Source: Deltaproteobacteria bacterium
GTDB lineage: Bacteria; Desulfobacterota; DSM-4660; Desulfatiglandales; HGW-15
Direction of reading: 5' to 3'
DNA: 11,094 bases
Assembly (NCBI GenBank): GCA_016929815.1
Contig: JAFGIC010000094.1
Span: 1-11,094, forward strand
A model generated the notes under the pieces. The model saw only the letters and a list, made by a program, of their open reading frames with translations. It searched no databases and had not been told where the DNA came from. Below are positions 7,486-11,094 of this stretch, in pieces. The position numbers were made by a program, and so were the translations under genes. Positions within the stretch are counted from its first letter, which is position 1; each line of letters begins with the position of its first letter.

Positions 7486-7917
7486 TTAAAGATCGAATAT
7501 AACCCTGGCCTTCCAGACCCCTTCTTTATGGGTTACTTCGATCTGATGATATGTAACGGCCTTTATCTCTCTCATGATCTCATGACGCAGGGGATCGAAG
7601 GGCGTGACGGTCAGGGTAGCGTCAATGGCTGTGGTTGATAAGGAATTGACAATAATATCAGTTGTAATAAGGTGTTCTCCCTCAAGGATGTAGAGTATTT
7701 CAGTCAGCCATCTGACCATGAGATCTGAAAGGTCATCACCTGTAAGAGAGACCCTGATATTATCCGAGCCTTGAGGGTGGATATCGCCCAGCATGATGTT
7801 GATTAATGCCCTGCCGGCCTTTTCAAAAAGATCGGCCGGACCGGAGCCTCTTATCTCCAGCCCCATGTCAGCCGTGTGGTCCAGAAGGAGATAATCGTGG
7901 GCGTCTTGATTGATCAT
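7486..7917 (-). CDS. Archease, RtcB activating factor
   Basis: Small cytosolic protein (143 aa) that stimulates RtcB guanylation and allows multiple turnovers. Diagnostic features are LLLDHTADMGLEIRG near the N-terminus (acidic D13 and D17), the LMVRWLTEILYI helix, EIKAVTYHQIEV and the C-terminal VIFDL with the conserved penultimate Asp (D142). A TTG at 7932 would add five residues, but the ATG at 7917 has a strong GGAGG (7923-7927 on the minus strand) five bases upstream, which decides the start and places that TTG ahead of the binding site. It is the first gene of a two-gene operon with rtcB 14 bp downstream. Adjacency of the two genes is well known in archaea and some bacteria and supports both calls. 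Confidence 0.93.
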   Translation of the reverse strand: MINQDAHDYLLLDHTADMGLEIRGSGPADLFEKAGRALINIMLGDIHPQGSDNIRVSLTGDDLSDLMVRWLTEILYILEGEHLITTDIIVNSLSTTAIDATLTVTPFDPLRHEIMREIKAVTYHQIEVTHKEGVWKARVIFDL

Positions 7918-7922
7918 CGGGG

Positions 7923-7927
7923 CCTCC
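7923..7927 (-). promoter_or_regulatory. Ribosome binding site deciding the archease start
   Basis: GGAGG on the minus strand, five bases before the ATG at 7917. It favours that ATG over the upstream TTG at 7932. Confidence 0.75.
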
Positions 7928-8007
7928 AGCAAATTTATTTAACACTGCGGGCAACTTATGCCGATATAGGAGACAGCAGGTTGCCATTCCGAAACCGGAA
8001 AATCTTG

Positions 8008-8184
8008 ATGAAGCTTTCAATTAAAAGCCAACTCAATGAATTGTCAGGCTTTCTCCAAAAAAATGAACGATTAATAGATGATTTCATTCAGTACAATTAT
8101 AACCTATTTTCTCTTTATTGTATCCCAAAAAACCGGCCATTTGAGCGGGATTTTCGGGATGTAATAAAAAACATGGAGGATTAA
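8008..8184 (+). CDS. Possible small hypothetical protein (58 aa)
   Basis: An open frame from the ATG at 8008 encodes 58 residues rich in Asn, Phe, Leu and charged residues, beginning MKLSIKSQLNELSGFL and ending DVIKNMED. I recognise no family, signal peptide or membrane segment; the first half could be an amphipathic helix. The ribosome binding site is weak (GGAAAA about seven bases upstream). For translation: the frame ends just inside the ribosome binding site of the next gene (GGAGGA 8175-8180), an arrangement typical of coupled genes. Against: it is short and AT-rich, and the frame also stays open upstream into the divergent archease gene, so openness alone says little. If it is not translated, 8008-8184 is the leader of the next gene. 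Confidence 0.35.
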   Translation: MKLSIKSQLNELSGFLQKNERLIDDFIQYNYNLFSLYCIPKNRPFERDFRDVIKNMED

Positions 8185-8189
8185 ATTTA

Positions 8190-8486
8190 ATGGAATGTGT
8201 TTTTTGTAATAAGATTGTGCATATAAACGGAAAGGTGGGCAGACAGGACACCTGCCCGCATTGCGGCAGGGATCTCCGCTGCTGCAAACAGTGTAAGTTT
8301 TACAGTAAGGATGCCTACAATGAATGCAAAGAAGTTATGGCGGAGCGCATAATTGAAAAGGAGAGGGCCAATTTCTGTGACTATTTCGTGCCCAGGGGAT
8401 CGAAAGGGGGCGGAGGAAACTATAACAGGACAAAGGAGGCTATGGCAGCACTTGAATCTCTTTTCAAGAAAAAAGAAAGTAAGTGA
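8190..8486 (+). CDS. Small cysteine-rich zinc-ribbon protein, function unknown
   Basis: A 98-residue protein with nine cysteines, all in the first two thirds: C3-x2-C6, C22-x2-C25, C31-C32-x2-C35, C46 and C63. The first two pairs (CVFC and TCPHCG) form a standard zinc ribbon. The later CCKQC, NEC and FCDYF cysteines could bind a second metal, either zinc or an Fe-S cluster. No signal peptide or membrane segment is present. The tail (about 68-98) is basic and Gly-rich and then helical. It starts at the ATG nine bases after a strong GGAGGA (8175-8180). I recall similar uncharacterised proteins from Desulfobacterota but know no function; binding of nucleic acid or a protein partner is only a guess. 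Confidence 0.75.
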   Translation: MECVFCNKIVHINGKVGRQDTCPHCGRDLRCCKQCKFYSKDAYNECKEVMAERIIEKERANFCDYFVPRGSKGGGGNYNRTKEAMAALESLFKKKESK

Positions 8487-8569
8487 TCATACTCATCCTG
8501 TAAAACAGACGCCTTTCTCATGCGGCCGATAGCAAGGATCAAGAGAGAAGGGACCATTTAAAATAACAA

Positions 8570-9046
8570 TCAAAAATCCCTGATTATCCTGAGCATGTCC
8601 ATGGTTGTAATTATACCTACCAGAGCGGCATTCCTTGTAACCAGGACCCTGTGGATATTGCCTCTTATCATGACATCAGCGACATCACGGACCTTGGTCT
8701 CTTCGCCGACTTCAAATGTCCTGTGGGTCATGATATCCTCTACTGTTATAAGAGATTCGGTATCAAGATGAAAAGACTTGATCTCCTCATTTGAATAATT
8801 CAGTTCGGAAGTGTGGATATAATATTCGTGCGGTTCATCTTCTTTGCTTTCCATTGCCGGCATGCTTCTGTAACGGACTAGGTCCATCAGAGATACCACT
8901 CCTCTCAGCTTTCCATCTTCCGATATAACCGGAGCTCCGGAAATAGAGTGTTCGACCAGAAAATCCGAGAGCTGATCAACGGACCAGTCCATGCCGACGG
9001 AAAGGACATCCTGATTCATGATATCTCTTGCAGTCAGATTTACCAT
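8570..9046 (-). CDS. Tandem CBS-domain protein
   Basis: A 158-residue cytosolic protein made almost only of two CBS domains, at about 5-59 (TARDIMNQDVLSV to VVSLMDLVRY) and 102-156 (VEDIMTHRTFEVGEE to IITTMDMLRII). A roughly 40-residue acidic linker containing HEYYIHTSELNY separates them. Paired CBS domains form a Bateman module that usually binds adenine nucleotides such as AMP, ATP or S-adenosylmethionine. The partner protein it regulates is not evident here. The ATG is preceded by GGAGG five bases upstream on the minus strand. A promoter at 9110-9138 fits. It faces the cysteine-rich gene tail to tail, with 83 bp between and no good terminator. Confidence 0.9.
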   Translation of the reverse strand: MVNLTARDIMNQDVLSVGMDWSVDQLSDFLVEHSISGAPVISEDGKLRGVVSLMDLVRYRSMPAMESKEDEPHEYYIHTSELNYSNEEIKSFHLDTESLITVEDIMTHRTFEVGEETKVRDVADVMIRGNIHRVLVTRNAALVGIITTMDMLRIIRDF

Positions 9047-9109
9047 GAGTTCCTCCCCATTCCAATGATGTTTCTTTTTGTTAAGACAAGACTTATCCTA
9101 TCGTGTATT

Positions 9110-9138
9110 ATTATAATATACTATTTTTTTCTATGCAA
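9110..9138 (-). promoter_or_regulatory. Promoter for the CBS gene, with a symmetric -10
   Basis: On the minus strand TTGCAT (9138-9133) is followed after 17 bases by a consensus TATAAT (9115-9110), predicting a leader of about 57 bases. The octamer ATTATAAT at 9110-9117 is its own reverse complement, so a consensus TATAAT also reads on the plus strand (9112-9117) towards the UPF0280 gene. No good plus-strand -35 is present. Confidence 0.5.
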
Positions 9139-9214
9139 TCCGTATAGGCGTTTTTCCTTAATCTGGACATCGTAGGGGGAGATGTGATATCTTCAGCCTC
9201 TATTTGGAGCAGTT

Positions 9215-9943
9215 ATGCGAATATACGAATCGCGGGATTACAGGGAAAAGATAAATGCCAGGGGGCTGGCATCCTTTAATGTTATTGTTAAAGAGACCGA
9301 TCTCCGGGTGAGCGCTCAAAGGGACCTTTCCAAAGAGACAATGGATAAGGTCTTGTTGTACAGACATCAGCTTGAAAATTATATAAAGTTTAACCCCGGC
9401 TTTCTTGCCTCCCTCACGCCTTATCGCGATGATCCCTTTGCCCCAACGATAATCCGTGAGATGATTGTGGCTACACGGGATATCGGCGTCGGTCCCATGG
9501 CATCCGTAGCCGGGGCTATTGCTCACTTTGTCGGCACAGATCTCCTGATGTTGACGGACCAGGTAATAATTGAAAATGGCGGCGATATCTTTATGAAGAT
9601 TGACCGGGATGCGACGGTCTCCATTTTCGCGGGAGGATCTCCCTTAAGTGAAAAGATAGGGATAAAGATCCCAAAGGAGATGATGCCTGTTGGGATATGT
9701 TCTTCTTCAGGCAGTGTGGGGCATTCCCTGAGCATGGGTTCTTCGGACGCGGTAACGGTTGTTTCCCCCTCTGCAATCCGGGCAGACGGTGCGGCCACGG
9801 CCCTTGGAAACAGGGTCAGAACAAAAAAGGATCTTGATAAAATTCCGGATTGGGCTGAAGGGATGGCGGGAATACTCGGATGCGTGGCAATCCTGGGCGA
9901 TACAATGGCCACCTGGGGTGATATCGAACTCGTGGCACTATAA
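9215..9943 (+). CDS. UPF0280 family protein (COG2122, ApbE-superfamily-like)
   Basis: A 242-residue cytosolic protein of the UPF0280/COG2122 group. Recognisable family stretches are the N-terminal MRIYESRDYR, VGPMASVAGAIA (92-103), IENGGDIF (119-126) and the CSSSGSVGHS region (162-171) followed by SDAVTV. The GGD and SG-H elements recall the flavin-transferase ApbE fold, but typical ApbE family length and lipoprotein signal are absent. The biochemical activity is not settled. A COG2122 member in Methanosarcina (MA1715) was linked genetically to efficient sulfide assimilation into cysteine and homocysteine, so a sulfur role is a reasonable inference in an anaerobe. The ATG has GGAG six bases upstream. 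Its stop overlaps the stop of the convergent zinc-ribbon gene. Confidence 0.88.
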   Translation: MRIYESRDYREKINARGLASFNVIVKETDLRVSAQRDLSKETMDKVLLYRHQLENYIKFNPGFLASLTPYRDDPFAPTIIREMIVATRDIGVGPMASVAGAIAHFVGTDLLMLTDQVIIENGGDIFMKIDRDATVSIFAGGSPLSEKIGIKIPKEMMPVGICSSSGSVGHSLSMGSSDAVTVVSPSAIRADGAATALGNRVRTKKDLDKIPDWAEGMAGILGCVAILGDTMATWGDIELVAL

Positions 9944-10429
9944 ATAATACAGCTTTTCATCCACCTTTGGAGGGGCCTTTTTAAGGATTTTTCCCGCCTT
10001 TTTCCTGATTTCAAGGGGTTCTTCCCCTTCCAGCAGATCTCCCATATCCGCTTCTATCTGCTCAGGGTCTTCACCTGCCTCCATCCTGGACAGGGCCTCC
10101 TCCATGCCGGGGCCGAGATCCAGACCGGTCATATCGGATAACCTACGCATGAGATTAGCCGCCTGTCTGGGATCATTTTCATCCAGATTTTCGGCTTCTC
10201 TTGTAAGGAGGCTCATGGCCTTTTCCATTTTTGATTCATCTATATCCGGCATATCCGTATTATCATTATTTTCTCCCCTGTTCTTTAAGGTGGAAAAGGC
10301 GGACATACGCCTTTCAAGCTTAACCTTTTCACATTTAGGGCAACTGGGCTTTTTATCGGTATTGACGGAACCGGAAAAAAAATTGAATATTGTGTTGCAT
10401 CTTCTGCAATAGAATTCGTATATGGGCAT
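9938..10429 (-). CDS. FmdB-type zinc-ribbon protein
   Basis: A 163-residue protein starting MPIYEFYCRRC, the hallmark of the FmdB/CxxC zinc-ribbon family. The ribbon uses C8-x2-C11 and C30-x2-C33. After residue 60 comes a long acidic, helical, Met-rich region (DMPDIDESKMEKAM to GDLLEGEEP) and a basic tail ending KLYYL, longer than minimal FmdB proteins of 60-110 aa. The name comes from a regulator proposed in Methylophilus, but members are mostly uncharacterised. A longer frame starts at 10471, but it lacks a ribosome binding site and its ATG falls inside the predicted -10 (10468-10473). I therefore take the MPIYEF start at 10429, with GAGAGG about 12 bases upstream. The stop interleaves with that of the UPF0280 gene. 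Confidence 0.85.
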   Translation of the reverse strand: MPIYEFYCRRCNTIFNFFSGSVNTDKKPSCPKCEKVKLERRMSAFSTLKNRGENNDNTDMPDIDESKMEKAMSLLTREAENLDENDPRQAANLMRRLSDMTGLDLGPGMEEALSRMEAGEDPEQIEADMGDLLEGEEPLEIRKKAGKILKKAPPKVDEKLYYL

Positions 10430-10467
10430 TGAGTTTAAATACCTCTCAATCTCAGTACTTTGATAAA

Positions 10468-10496
10468 ACATTACAAAATATATTTTTTCGAGTCAA
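10468..10496 (-). promoter_or_regulatory. Candidate promoter for the FmdB-type gene
   Basis: On the minus strand TTGACT (10496-10491) is followed after exactly 17 bases by TAATGT (10473-10468), a strong -35 with a weak -10. Transcription would start near 10461, downstream of the 10471 ATG, which supports the shorter protein. Confidence 0.35.
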
Positions 10497-10560
10497 ATAT
10501 TTTGTGTCTGCAAGCAGCCGGAGTGATATTATTTATTACGGCTTGAATTTTTAACATGAT

Positions 10561-10569
10561 TGCTATAGT
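10561..10569 (+). promoter_or_regulatory. Candidate extended -10 promoter for the phosphoesterase gene
   Basis: TGCTATAGT fits the extended -10 form TGnTATAAT with one mismatch. TTGAAT at 10543-10548 is a possible -35, but its spacing of 15 is short. The leader would be about 35 bases. Confidence 0.35.
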
Positions 10570-10609
10570 CTTTTAGTTAATCGGTTCATGGGGGGGTTGA
10601 TATTCCGAA

Positions 10610-11092
10610 ATGAATATTAAAATTGGGGTGTTGTCCGATACCCATCTGAACGGTGTGAACGATGAACTGAAACGCATAAAGACCCGGTACCTTGGGGATG
10701 TGGATTACATTATGCACGCAGGGGATATCGTGTGCACCGAGGTTGTAACATTTCTGGATGATGGAAATTTTTTCGGTGTCTATGGAAATATGGACCCCTA
10801 CGGCCTTAGAGAATTGCTGCCTGAAAAGAGGGTGCTTAATTTCGGACCTTTCAGGCTCGGCCTCATACACGGCTGGGGCGCTAAGGCAGGTATTGAGGAC
10901 AGGATCAGCATGGAATTTAATGATGTGGATGCGATAATTTACGGGCATTCCCATATCCCGGCCAATCATATAAAAGCAGGGATACTGTACTTTAATCCCG
11001 GGACAGCCATGGGCTACAGTCCGTCAGGTCTGCATACAATAGGCATCCTGGAAATCGATAATATGATAACAGGCAGGATAATAGAGATTTAG
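10610..11092 (+). CDS. YfcE/MJ0936-type metallophosphoesterase
   Basis: A complete 160-residue calcineurin-like phosphodiesterase of the small YfcE/MJ0936 group, which binds two divalent metals and hydrolyses phosphodiesters; the natural substrate of most members is unknown. Metal and catalytic motifs appear in order: SDTH with D10 and H12, HAGD with D39, GNMD with N60 and D62, HGW with H87, and GHSH with H113 and H115. It lacks a signal peptide and should be cytosolic. The ATG at 10610 is the first start after an in-frame stop (10598-10600). A good ribosome binding site is missing; the nearest purine-rich stretch is a run of seven G (10590-10596), 13 bases upstream. It is divergent from the FmdB-type gene. 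Confidence 0.9.
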   Translation: MNIKIGVLSDTHLNGVNDELKRIKTRYLGDVDYIMHAGDIVCTEVVTFLDDGNFFGVYGNMDPYGLRELLPEKRVLNFGPFRLGLIHGWGAKAGIEDRISMEFNDVDAIIYGHSHIPANHIKAGILYFNPGTAMGYSPSGLHTIGILEIDNMITGRIIEI

Positions 11093-11094
11093 AG

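Noticed and set aside
8487..8569. Stem of CCTT-CTC with GAGAGAAGG as a bidirectional terminator
   Set aside because: Seven pairs with a bulge, a loop of about 25 bases and no T-run.
9523..10014. 163-codon minus-strand frame across the UPF0280 gene
   Set aside because: Antisense to a clear family member, and Ser/Pro/Ile-rich in the manner of a shadow frame.
10516..10543. AGCCG/CGGCT inverted repeat between divergent genes
   Set aside because: Only five pairs around a 18-base AT-rich loop, which is close to chance.

Overview
The window looks like a chromosomal stretch from an anaerobic bacterium, most likely a member of the Desulfobacterota (former Deltaproteobacteria). This is an inference. 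It rests on intermediate G+C, heavy use of AGG (Arg) and ATA (Ile) codons, and a gene mix of UPF0280/COG2122, an FmdB-type zinc ribbon, archease-RtcB and a coiled-coil M23 peptidase. No rRNA, tRNA, CRISPR array, transposase or phage gene is visible.

Layout. 1-837 (+): 3' part of a membrane-anchored M23 peptidase whose N-terminus lies outside the window. 838-1343: about 500 bp without a gene, holding two different 7-bp tandem repeats, a pair of related imperfect palindromes, a sigma70-like promoter with a dyad in its spacer, and a leader hairpin. 1344-5899 (+): an NTF2/SnoaL-like lipoprotein followed closely by a very large UvrD/AddA-type helicase-nuclease. 6032-7917 (-): an archease-rtcB RNA-ligase operon convergent to the helicase. 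8008-8486 (+): a possible 58-aa ORF and a cysteine-rich zinc-ribbon protein, divergent from archease. 8570-9046 (-): a two-CBS-domain protein. 9215-9943 (+): a UPF0280 (ApbE-superfamily-like) protein. 9938-10429 (-): an FmdB-type zinc-ribbon protein whose stop codon interleaves with that of UPF0280. 10610-11092 (+): a YfcE/MJ0936-type metallophosphoesterase.

How the genes work together. The firm functional pair is archease plus RtcB: archease promotes guanylation and turnover of the RtcB ligase, so this operon is an RNA repair or RNA splicing unit. The helicase-nuclease has all the parts of a recombination or DNA-degradation motor: SF1A helicase motifs and a C-terminal PD-(D/E)XK nuclease with four cysteines spaced as in Fe-S nucleases. 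No AddB partner is visible nearby. UPF0280 proteins have been tied to sulfide assimilation in methanogens, which suits an anaerobe. The remaining genes are ordinary housekeeping or poorly characterised families.

I found no clear new multi-gene system. The most unusual parts are the repeat-rich regulatory region before the lipoprotein gene and the Fe-S motif on the AddA-like protein.
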